From NCBI GenBank assembly GCA_937876435.1, contig CALEIL010000272.1, forward strand, positions 1-5,136: DNA of 5,136 nt, written 5' to 3'. How positions within the stretch are numbered: position 1 is the first letter of the stretch; each line of letters begins with the position of its first letter. Source of the stretch: an uncultured Bacteroidota bacterium (GTDB lineage: Bacteria; Bacteroidota; Bacteroidia; Chitinophagales; Saprospiraceae). The position numbers and the translations under genes are program-made. The notes under the pieces are model-generated. The model saw only the letters and a list, made by a program, of their open reading frames with translations, did not search any database and was not told the origin of the DNA. Positions 1-5,136 of the stretch are shown one piece after another.

Positions 1-275
1 AAGATCACGTTGCCCAGCGTCATATAATAATTGGAAAGTTCCGGAACCGACATTCCAAGCGCCAGGCCCGTGGCAATGATCGACCCCGTGCTGGTACCGC
101 CGATCAGGTCAAAATAATCACAAAGGCGCAGGTCGGGATCATCGTTTTGTTCCTGAAGCAAAGCCTCCATTCGTTCCAGGATACCCAGCGAGAGGATGCC
201 CCGGACACCTCCACCGTCAAGTGCTAATATATGTTTGGGACCTGGCCTGGATAATCGTTTTTGGAGAGTGGTCAT
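1..275 (-). CDS. Patatin-like phospholipase, N-terminal part (runs off left edge)
   Basis: The first 91 codons of a patatin-family serine hydrolase, which cleaves acyl esters of phospholipids or other lipids with a Ser-Asp dyad. Visible are the glycine-rich oxyanion-hole motif DGGGVRG at residues 20-26 and the nucleophile elbow GTSTG at residues 60-64, with Ser62 as the predicted nucleophile. The catalytic Asp (usually in a DG[GA] motif) would lie beyond the window. The N-terminus (MTTLQKRLSRPG) is short and polar with no signal peptide, so a cytosolic or peripheral enzyme is likely. The start is well fixed: an in-frame TAG lies at 285-287 on the minus strand, and this is the only ATG ahead of the first motif. 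The gene follows the agmatinase gene on the same strand after 91 bases, with no clear promoter or terminator between them, so co-transcription is possible. The family is certain; the substrate is unknown. Some patatins are anti-phage (CBASS) effectors, but no cyclase or other defence gene is visible here. Confidence 0.87.
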   Translation of the reverse strand, partial: MTTLQKRLSRPGPKHILALDGGGVRGILSLGILERMEALLQEQNDDPDLRLCDYFDLIGGTSTGSIIATGLALGMSVPELSNYYMTLGNVI

Positions 276-366
276 TACTGGAGACTAAATTTAATACCAA
301 ACTAAAATTTACGATGATTTAAACTTTGCTGTTAAGATACACTTTTCCACGAATAAAGTAACCTTT

Positions 367-1398
367 CTAATTATCCTGTAACAAAATAATGGCTAATTTA
401 TAAGCTAACCGAGCTCCCACGTTGCCGTCCCATTCGTGTGGAAGTCCAGCTACCTCACAAATGTCTGCCCCGATAATTTGCCGGCCGGATTCCTGGATAG
501 CCTCCAATAAATAGATCACCTCATAGTATTCCAATCCGCCCGGGACGGGCGTGCCCGTATGGGGACAATAACCAGGATCCAGTCCGTCTATATCCAGACT
601 GATGTACACCTGAGTAGGCAAGCCTTCCAGAATCCTATCGCATTGGGTTTTCCAGGTCTCCCCTCCGTACATTCTCCGGCGCATATCATGCATAAAGTGG
701 GTTTGGATCCGACCACCAGAGTTGAGAACCCGATCAGCCTCCTCAGGACAATAATCCCGGATGCCGACCTGAACAAGTTTTCCGACCTGAGGAAGCTCGT
801 TCAACACGTTGTACATAATGGAAGCATGGGAATACTCGAATCCTTCATAAGCCTTCCTCAAATCACAGTGCGCATCGATTTGGATCAATCCAAAGTCGTC
901 GTGCTTTTCGGCCAACGCCCGGAGATAACCCAGGGGAGAACTGTGATCTCCCCCAACCAGCAATAATTTTTTATCCCGGTTCAGGATGTCCGAGGACAAT
1001 TGGTAAACCCGAGCGTTGAGCCTCCGGGAAGACTCGTTGACCGAAGCGATGACCTCCTTCCATTCGTCGGATAGCAGTACCTCCTCGCCGGATTCCCAGG
1101 CTTCTATGACCCGGGCTGCCTGATGACGCCAGTCAGTATTCCACCGTTTTATTTGTTCATCCGCGGCTATCATGTATATCCCCTTTGTCCAGGAATCGGG
1201 TTGTCTGCGGTCTCCGATATCCAGTTGGTACGAGGCCTGCAGGATATTGTCCGGTGCAGTAGCTGTCCCTTCGATATACGAGGTAGTCACATCCCAGGGA
1301 ACGGGCAATAGAATACAGTCGGCTTCGCTTTCAGAAAAAGGTAAACCCATAAAACGGCCATTGTTAACACCAGGCGCATTGGGATCGTAGTTTGTCAT
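367..1398 (-). CDS. speB: Agmatinase-family ureohydrolase (agmatine to putrescine + urea)
   Basis: A 343-residue arginase/agmatinase-fold enzyme, predicted to hydrolyse agmatine to putrescine and urea (EC 3.5.3.11) in the cytosol with two Mn2+ ions. All six expected metal ligands are present: His152 in GGDH (149-152), Asp175, His177 and Asp179 in DAHCD, and Asp269 and Asp271 in DIDGLDP. His191 in YSHAS matches the conserved substrate-site histidine of agmatinases, and TGTPVPGG (281-288) and DICEV (312-316) complete the family pattern. It is about 37 residues longer than E. coli SpeB (306). The extra length appears to sit around residues 65-130, a Trp- and Glu-rich stretch before the first metal motif. 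The ATG at 1396-1398 lacks a Shine-Dalgarno sequence but has a candidate TAAATTTG -7 element about 55 bases upstream. It is divergent from carboxyspermidine dehydrogenase, which consumes putrescine, and this favours agmatine as substrate. Related ureohydrolases acting on guanidinobutyrate or guanidine cannot be excluded from sequence alone. Confidence 0.85.
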   Translation of the reverse strand: MTNYDPNAPGVNNGRFMGLPFSESEADCILLPVPWDVTTSYIEGTATAPDNILQASYQLDIGDRRQPDSWTKGIYMIAADEQIKRWNTDWRHQAARVIEAWESGEEVLLSDEWKEVIASVNESSRRLNARVYQLSSDILNRDKKLLLVGGDHSSPLGYLRALAEKHDDFGLIQIDAHCDLRKAYEGFEYSHASIMYNVLNELPQVGKLVQVGIRDYCPEEADRVLNSGGRIQTHFMHDMRRRMYGGETWKTQCDRILEGLPTQVYISLDIDGLDPGYCPHTGTPVPGGLEYYEVIYLLEAIQESGRQIIGADICEVAGLPHEWDGNVGARLAYKLAIILLQDN

Positions 1399-1452
1399 AA
1401 TTATGTCTTATTCAATTTATTGTAATCGTAATTTATTTAAAGATCTGTCAAA

Positions 1453-1460
1453 CAAATTTA
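1453..1460 (-). promoter_or_regulatory. Candidate -7 promoter element for the agmatinase gene
   Basis: On the minus strand this reads TAAATTTG, an exact match to the Bacteroidota -7 consensus TAnnTTTG. A TTG that could serve as the -33 element lies at 1485-1487 (minus), 24 bases upstream, slightly longer than the usual spacing of about 17-23. Transcription starting a few bases downstream would give a leader of about 48 bases before the ATG at 1398. The evidence is motif and position only. Confidence 0.4.
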
Positions 1461-1527
1461 CCTGAATTGCCAGTAATTTATGGTCAATTATTCAAAAAAC
1501 GGAGACATATATAGACTCCCATTCAGG

Positions 1528-1550
1528 ATATTCCACCGACAATGGGATAT
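1528..1550 (+). other. Small imperfect hairpin in the divergent intergenic region
   Basis: ATATTCCA (1528-1535) pairs with TGGGATAT (1543-1550) around a 7-base loop, giving eight pairs, one of them G-T. It has no following T-tract, so it is not a terminator. It lies upstream of the predicted transcription start of the dehydrogenase gene and would matter only for transcripts starting further upstream. The function is unknown, and it may be fortuitous. Confidence 0.25.
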
Positions 1551-1570
1551 AGTACACTCGTGTCTCCCGA

Positions 1571-1582
1571 ACCCATATGGGT
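1571..1582. repeat. Perfect 12-bp palindrome ACCCATATGGGT between divergent promoters
   Basis: The 12 bases equal their own reverse complement. The site lies roughly midway between the two candidate -7 elements, where a dimeric regulator controlling both directions could bind. A perfect 12-mer palindrome is expected about once in 4 kb, so finding one in this 267-base gap is mildly notable but not decisive. No known operator is recognised. Confidence 0.3.
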
Positions 1583-1629
1583 ACTCCTGCTGCCCTATAA
1601 AGTCCAGATCAAAATATTATAATAATTCG

Positions 1630-1637
1630 TACTTTTG
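1630..1637 (+). promoter_or_regulatory. Candidate -7 promoter element for the carboxyspermidine dehydrogenase gene
   Basis: TACTTTTG is an exact match to the Bacteroidota -7 consensus TAnnTTTG and sits 28 bases before the ATG at 1666. The predicted transcript would begin near 1643-1645, leaving a leader of about 20 bases. No TTG -33 element is found at the usual distance, which weakens the call. If real, it places the upstream in-frame ATG at 1480 outside the transcript and supports 1666 as the start. Confidence 0.4.
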
Positions 1638-1639
1638 TG

Positions 1640-1649
1640 CCAGTACTGG
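1640..1649. promoter_or_regulatory. Perfect 10-bp palindrome CCAGTACTGG at the predicted transcription start
   Basis: The palindrome begins two bases after the candidate -7 element and overlaps the predicted transcription start of the dehydrogenase gene, a typical position for a repressor operator. The 8-base word TGCCAGTA at its left edge (1638-1645) recurs exactly at 1468-1475, just upstream of the candidate -7 element of the divergent agmatinase gene. A shared regulator is conceivable, but chance could produce both the palindrome and the repeat in a gap of this size. Confidence 0.3.
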
Positions 1650-1665
1650 AAAACCTGATCATCAT

Positions 1666-2862
1666 ATGAAAAAAGACATAATCATTATTGGCGCTGGTGG
1701 TGTAGGCCGGGTTGTAGCCTTCAAATGCGCACAACAAAAAGACACCTTTGGCCGTATTCTCCTCGCCAGCCGGACCAAATCCAAATGCGATGAAATCAAG
1801 GAGGCGATCGGAGATGACCGCATCACTACAGCAGCCATTGACGCGATGGACAGGGACGCGCTAGTGAAATTGATCACCGATTTCGGTGCACAACTCGTGA
1901 TTCACGTAGCCTTACCCTACCAGGATCTGGCCATCATGGATGCCTGTCTGGAAGCGGGAGTACACTACCTCGACACGGCCAATTATGAACCGGAAGACGA
2001 GGCCAAATTTGAATATAAATGGCAATGGGCGTACCACGACCGATACAAAGAGGCGGGGATTATGGCCCTTCTCGGAAGCGGATTTGACCCGGGTGTCACT
2101 TCTGTTTTCACGGCTTACGCGGCTAAGCACTATTTCGACGAAATCCAGTATCTCGATATCGTCGATTGCAATGCAGGAGATCACGGCCACCCCTTTGCCA
2201 CCAATTTCAACCCCGAGATAAACATCCGGGAAGTCACCCAAAAAGGTAAGTACTGGGAAAACGGGCAATGGGTAGAAACGGAACCCCATCAGTTTATGAA
2301 AAAACTGAATTATCCGGGGATTGGTCCCAGAAATTCGTACCTGATCTATCATGAGGAACTCGAATCACTGGTAAAAAATTTTCCTACGATCAAAAGAGCG
2401 AGGTTTTGGATGACGTTTTCCGATGAATATCTGACCCACCTCCGGGTGATCCAAAACATCGGAATGGCCAATATAGATCCCATAGATTACGAAGGAAAAC
2501 AGATCGTCCCGATCCAATTCCTCAAGGCGGTACTGCCCGATCCAAAATCCCTGGGAACCAATTACAAAGGTTGGACGTCCATTGGTTGCCGGATCCGCGG
2601 TCTCAAAGACGGAAAAGAAAGAACGCTTTATATCTACAACAACGCCAGCCATGAAGCGGCCTATGAAGAAACAGGCACCCAGGCTGTGTCGTACACCACC
2701 GGTGTCCCCGCTATGATCGGAGCCAAAATGATGATGACAGACCAGTGGATGAGACCCGGGGTATTCAATGTGGAAGAATTTAACCCGGATCCTTTTATGG
2801 AGGAACTCAATAGATGCGGTCTTCCCTGGGAAGTCAAACACGATATTGATCTGGAATTGTAG
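1666..2862 (+). CDS. Carboxyspermidine/carboxynorspermidine dehydrogenase (saccharopine dehydrogenase-like)
   Basis: A 398-residue enzyme predicted to condense L-aspartate semialdehyde with putrescine reductively, using NADPH, to give carboxyspermidine (EC 1.5.1.43 family; with 1,3-diaminopropane the product would be carboxynorspermidine). The N-terminus is a Rossmann fold with GAGGVG at 9-14, and ASRT at 34-37 sits at the end of the second strand, consistent with NADPH preference. Further family-typical segments are YLDTANYEP (101-109), GSGFDPGVTSVF (137-148) and, near the C-terminus, ETGTQAVSYTTGVPA (335-349). It is soluble, with no signal peptide. The reading frame is open back to an ATG at 1480. 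I chose 1666 because the Rossmann strand starts there, the extra 62 residues look non-coding in composition, and a candidate promoter lies inside that extension. The decarboxylase for its product follows 82 bases downstream on the same strand. Plain saccharopine dehydrogenase is the main alternative, and the neighbour argues strongly against it. Confidence 0.92.
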   Translation: MKKDIIIIGAGGVGRVVAFKCAQQKDTFGRILLASRTKSKCDEIKEAIGDDRITTAAIDAMDRDALVKLITDFGAQLVIHVALPYQDLAIMDACLEAGVHYLDTANYEPEDEAKFEYKWQWAYHDRYKEAGIMALLGSGFDPGVTSVFTAYAAKHYFDEIQYLDIVDCNAGDHGHPFATNFNPEINIREVTQKGKYWENGQWVETEPHQFMKKLNYPGIGPRNSYLIYHEELESLVKNFPTIKRARFWMTFSDEYLTHLRVIQNIGMANIDPIDYEGKQIVPIQFLKAVLPDPKSLGTNYKGWTSIGCRIRGLKDGKERTLYIYNNASHEAAYEETGTQAVSYTTGVPAMIGAKMMMTDQWMRPGVFNVEEFNPDPFMEELNRCGLPWEVKHDIDLEL

Positions 2863-2892
2863 AGTTGTAAGCGTATTTATATGGCCAGTTCT

Positions 2893-2910
2893 CTGCCTGA
2901 AAGGCAGGCA
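2893..2910 (+). other. Two mutually exclusive hairpins between dehydrogenase and decarboxylase genes
   Basis: Two perfect 6-bp stems share bases and cannot form together. CTGCCT (2893-2898) pairs with AGGCAG (2902-2907) around a GAA loop, and TGCCTG (2894-2899) pairs with CAGGCA (2905-2910) around an AAAGG loop. The site is 35 bases before the decarboxylase ATG. No T-tract follows, so it is unlikely to be a terminator. It could stabilise or process the message, affect translation of the second gene, or be one copy of a dispersed palindromic repeat. Confidence 0.4.
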
Positions 2911-2944
2911 ACGGATAGCTCGTATACCATAGGAATTATTGACA

Positions 2945-4090
2945 ATGACAACACAGGCATCCGAAAGTTACCCCCGCATTGATTCTCCGGCTTTTGTACT
3001 GGAAGAAAGTAAATTGATCCGGAATCTCGAATTGATTCAGAGGGTCAGAAATGAAGCGGGCGTTGAGATAATCCTGGCCCTAAAAGCCGTTGCCCTGTGG
3101 CACGTCTTTCCCCTGATCCGTCAATATCTGGATGGAGCTACCGCCAGTTCGCTCAATGAGGCACTTCTGATCCAGGAGAACATGAATGAACCGGCTCACG
3201 TATATATTCCATCCTACTCCTTGCGGGAACGCGAACGACAAGCTTCGTGTGCCCAATCCATCATATTCAATAGTCTGGGAGAGTACGAGCACCACTACGC
3301 CGCCTTTAGATCGCTCAATCCATCGCTAAAATTTGGTTTGCGGGTCAATCCAGGCTACAGCGAGATCGGAACGCCGTTGTACGATCCGGCAGGTCCCGGA
3401 TCCAGACTGGGAATTCACAGGCTCACTTCCATACCGGAGGGCATCACAGGGCTCCATTTTCACGCTCTGTGTGAGAACAATTCGTACACTCTGGAACGCG
3501 TATTGGAGTCTTTTGAGTCGCGCTACAAGGACCTCCTGAAACACCTGGAATGGGTGAACTTTGGAGGAGGGCATCTCATGACTGAAAAATCATACGACAT
3601 CCCGCACCTGGTGCAGGTGTTGAAAAATTTCCGCCAACGTCATCCCCATCTGAAGATCATCATGGAACCCGGGTCCGCCGTGGTATGGCAAACCGGTTTT
3701 CTCAAGTCGACGATCCAGGATGTAATCACTACGCCGGAGCGAAAATTTCTGATGCTCGACATATCATTTACCGCCCATACACCCGATTGCCTGGAAATGC
3801 CGTACAATCCCGTCATCAGAAATGCTGACTTTGGAACGAATGGCCCACATGTCTATCACCTGGGGGGCTCCAGTTGTCTGGCAGGTGACCAGTTGGGGCC
3901 GTATTCTTTTGACCGGGAAATGCGGGTCGGGGATGAACTGATCCTGGAGGATATGATCCATTACACCATGGTGAAGACCACGATGTTCAATGGCGTCCAG
4001 CATCCGGACATAGGTATGATCGACATTTCCGGAGAATATCGGTTATTCCGCCAATTCGATTATTTGGATTACAAAAACAGAATGGGATGA
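2945..4090 (+). CDS. nspC: Carboxyspermidine/carboxynorspermidine decarboxylase
   Basis: A 381-residue PLP-dependent decarboxylase of the alanine racemase fold (type III), predicted to convert carboxyspermidine to spermidine (EC 4.1.1.96 family) in the cytosol. Lys47 in ALKA is the expected Schiff-base lysine. HFHALCE (171-177) and FGGGH (206-210) line the PLP pocket, the latter being the phosphate-binding glycine loop, and EPGSA (241-245) follows. Cys311 in CLAGD (311-315) is the expected catalytic cysteine contributed across the dimer interface, and the C-terminal beta domain ends near YTMVKTTMFNG (340-350). The length fits the family (about 370-400). An in-frame TTG at 2939 would add two residues, but the ATG at 2945 is the more natural start. 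No TAnnTTTG element is seen in the 82-base gap, so it is probably co-transcribed with the dehydrogenase gene. The related enzymes diaminopimelate decarboxylase and ornithine decarboxylase are less likely, given the HALCE signature and the neighbour. Confidence 0.94.
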   Translation: MTTQASESYPRIDSPAFVLEESKLIRNLELIQRVRNEAGVEIILALKAVALWHVFPLIRQYLDGATASSLNEALLIQENMNEPAHVYIPSYSLRERERQASCAQSIIFNSLGEYEHHYAAFRSLNPSLKFGLRVNPGYSEIGTPLYDPAGPGSRLGIHRLTSIPEGITGLHFHALCENNSYTLERVLESFESRYKDLLKHLEWVNFGGGHLMTEKSYDIPHLVQVLKNFRQRHPHLKIIMEPGSAVVWQTGFLKSTIQDVITTPERKFLMLDISFTAHTPDCLEMPYNPVIRNADFGTNGPHVYHLGGSSCLAGDQLGPYSFDREMRVGDELILEDMIHYTMVKTTMFNGVQHPDIGMIDISGEYRLFRQFDYLDYKNRMG

Positions 4091-4121
4091 CCGGAAGAAG
4101 CAGAGGCGTATCGTAGAACCG

Positions 4122-4138
4122 GGGTGATAAAATCATCC
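4122..4138 (+). other. Weak hairpin downstream of the decarboxylase gene
   Basis: GGGTGAT (4122-4128) pairs with ATCATCC (4132-4138) around an AAA loop, giving seven pairs including one G-T. It lies 32 bases after the decarboxylase stop. The sequence that follows is A-rich rather than T-rich on the plus strand, and no T-tract exists on the minus side, so it does not look like a classical intrinsic terminator. It might mark the 3' end of the polyamine transcript. The rest of the 4091-4234 gap shows nothing I can name. TAAATGTG at 4202-4209 is one mismatch from a -7 element and might serve prmC. Confidence 0.25.
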
Positions 4139-4234
4139 AAGAAAAGGGCCACAGACCTCCAGGCCTTCGCGGCTGATCAAACCAAGAGTGGTCATGGCTA
4201 TTAAATGTGATGTTATTACAAAATTCCTCAAACC

Positions 4235-5029
4235 ATGTCAGAAGACAACCTCTCCAGATGGAAAACGACGCTTCTTCCCTTGTACGGGGAAAGAGAAACC
4301 AACAATATGTGGCGTTGGTATCAGGAAGCCTATCGTCCGGAAGCAAGCTTTGAGGACGATCTTCAAAAGTTGTCAGAATACTATCCGATCCAGTACCTCA
4401 CAGGCTATTCATATTTTTACGGTGAAAAATTTCTGGTCAATGAACACACGCTGATTCCACGACCGGAAACGGAGGAACTGGTGTACAAAATACTGGAAGA
4501 ACACCCCGAAAAGGATGAACTCCGGGTCATCGACCTGGGGACGGGTACGGGCTGTATAGCGATTACGATTAAAAAGCATCGGCCTGGTTGGTTCGTTACA
4601 GGGATGGACATATTCGACAAAACCCTGGCCATGGCTCGTGAAAACGGACTTACACTCGGAGCCGAAGTAGCATGGGTCCGGGGCGATATCCTGAGTCTGG
4701 AGATATCAGATATATCATCGTATGATATCGTCGTAAGTAACCCTCCATATATCAGCCCATTGGAAAAAGAGGAGATGGACACCAACGTCGTCCGATACGA
4801 ACCTCATCATGCTCTTTTCACCCGGGATGATCATGGGCTGGAATTCTACAAAGCTATTGCCGATCTGGGCAAGTTCCTGAAACCTGGATCCAAAATATAT
4901 CTTGAGATTCACGAAGGTGCCAGTAGGGATATCGCGGCTCTGTTCAATCATCCTTCCACTTATACCTCGCCTGAAATTCACACCGACATGCAAGGCAAAG
5001 ACCGGATCTTGTCGGTGATCAGAAAGTAA
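4235..5029 (+). CDS. prmC: Peptide chain release factor N5-glutamine methyltransferase
   Basis: A 264-residue SAM-dependent methyltransferase of the HemK/PrmC family, predicted to methylate the glutamine of the GGQ motif in release factors RF1 and RF2 (EC 2.1.1.297) and so increase termination efficiency. The N-terminal helical domain (about 1-70) ends with QYLTG (53-57), followed by the family-typical IPRPETEELV (74-83). The SAM-binding motif I is DLGTGTG (100-106), and the glutamine-binding catalytic motif NPPY is at 169-172. The length is slightly below E. coli PrmC (277), mostly through a short N-terminal domain. The ATG at 4235 has no Shine-Dalgarno sequence. It follows the decarboxylase gene on the same strand after 144 bases, so it may be read through from that operon or have its own weak promoter. 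No release-factor gene adjoins it in the window. The protein-glutamine methyltransferase PrmB is a close paralogue but less likely: it is longer and acts on ribosomal protein L3. Confidence 0.93.
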   Translation: MSEDNLSRWKTTLLPLYGERETNNMWRWYQEAYRPEASFEDDLQKLSEYYPIQYLTGYSYFYGEKFLVNEHTLIPRPETEELVYKILEEHPEKDELRVIDLGTGTGCIAITIKKHRPGWFVTGMDIFDKTLAMARENGLTLGAEVAWVRGDILSLEISDISSYDIVVSNPPYISPLEKEEMDTNVVRYEPHHALFTRDDHGLEFYKAIADLGKFLKPGSKIYLEIHEGASRDIAALFNHPSTYTSPEIHTDMQGKDRILSVIRK

Positions 5030-5103
5030 CGCTTTTTATCCGGCCATCAGACCCTACTCTCTCAGGATAAAGATTTAAGAATCATTCGAGGATATTTTGG
5101 GAT

Positions 5104-5136
5104 TTCAACCTCCGCCAATCCCCTCCTATCCCCCTC
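5104..5136. repeat. C-rich, nearly G-free tract at the right edge; possible arm of an intergenic repeat
   Basis: The last 33 bases of the window contain a single G (5113) and several C runs separated by T and A, unlike any other part of the window. Such a tract resembles one arm of the long C-rich/G-rich palindromic elements found between genes in many Bacteroidota, but the other arm would lie beyond the window, so this is unproven. The remaining part of the 3' gap (5030-5103) holds no gene I can support. Confidence 0.25.

Noticed and set aside
1..275. Patatin as the effector of an anti-phage CBASS operon
   Set aside because: The neighbour visible on the same strand is an agmatinase, and no nucleotidyltransferase, Cap2/Cap3 or other defence gene appears. 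The rest of the gene's context lies outside the window.
276..366. Promoter for the patatin gene in the AT-rich gap after the agmatinase stop
   Set aside because: Several near matches occur on the minus strand (for example TAAATTTA), but none fits TAnnTTTG exactly with a -33 element at the right distance. The gap is AT-rich enough to give such near matches by chance.
559..966. 135-codon plus-strand open frame inside the agmatinase gene
   Set aside because: It lies wholly antisense to a gene with a complete set of catalytic motifs and has no domain signature. It is a shadow of the codon use on the other strand.
2365..2841. 158-codon minus-strand open frame inside the dehydrogenase gene
   Set aside because: It is fully antisense to a well-supported conserved gene and has no recognisable motif.
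4087..4116. Nine-codon frame starting at the ATG overlapping the decarboxylase stop
   Set aside because: It is too short, ends at TAG 4114-4116 and has no supporting signal. It is the trivial result of an ATGA overlap.
5035..5071. TTTATCC (5035-5041) complementary to GGATAAA (5065-5071) just after the prmC stop, as a possible terminator
   Set aside because: The loop is 23 bases, the stem is AT-rich, and no T-tract follows, so it does not fit an intrinsic terminator and is likely to be chance.
5062..5136. Open frame on the minus strand entering from the right edge and ending at TGA 5064-5062, as the tail of a convergent gene
   Set aside because: Only 24 codons are visible, another minus frame is also briefly open, and the sequence is dominated by the low-complexity C-rich tract. 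No protein family is recognisable.

Overview
The window looks like an ordinary chromosomal segment of a Bacteroidota bacterium. Three things suggest this. Spermidine synthesis goes through carboxyspermidine, which is common in that phylum. Start codons lack a clear Shine-Dalgarno sequence and follow AT-rich leaders. Two matches to the Bacteroidota -7 promoter consensus TAnnTTTG lie in the right orientation in front of divergent genes. A finer assignment (a Saprospiria-like marine lineage, for example) would be a guess. I see no transposase, phage gene, CRISPR array, tRNA or rRNA.

Layout. Positions 1-275 (minus) hold the first 91 codons of a patatin-like phospholipase that runs off the left edge. 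Positions 367-1398 (minus) encode an agmatinase-family ureohydrolase. A 267-base divergent intergenic region (1399-1665) carries both candidate promoters and several small palindromes. On the plus strand follow carboxyspermidine dehydrogenase (1666-2862), an 82-base gap with two overlapping alternative hairpins, and carboxyspermidine decarboxylase (2945-4090). A 144-base gap with one weak hairpin then leads to prmC, the release-factor glutamine methyltransferase (4235-5029). The last 107 bases hold no gene I can support and end in a C-rich, almost G-free tract.

How the genes work together. Agmatinase converts agmatine to putrescine and urea. The dehydrogenase condenses putrescine with L-aspartate semialdehyde, using NADPH, to give carboxyspermidine. 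The decarboxylase removes CO2 to give spermidine. Three consecutive steps from agmatine to spermidine are thus encoded back to back across one divergent promoter region. The arginine decarboxylase that would supply agmatine is not in the window. prmC acts in translation termination, and the patatin is probably an independent lipid hydrolase. Neither has an evident metabolic link to the polyamine genes.

I found no convincing previously undescribed system. The observations most worth checking are the shared TGCCAGTA motif and palindrome at the two divergent promoters, the alternative hairpins between the dehydrogenase and decarboxylase genes, and the possible repeat arm at the right edge.
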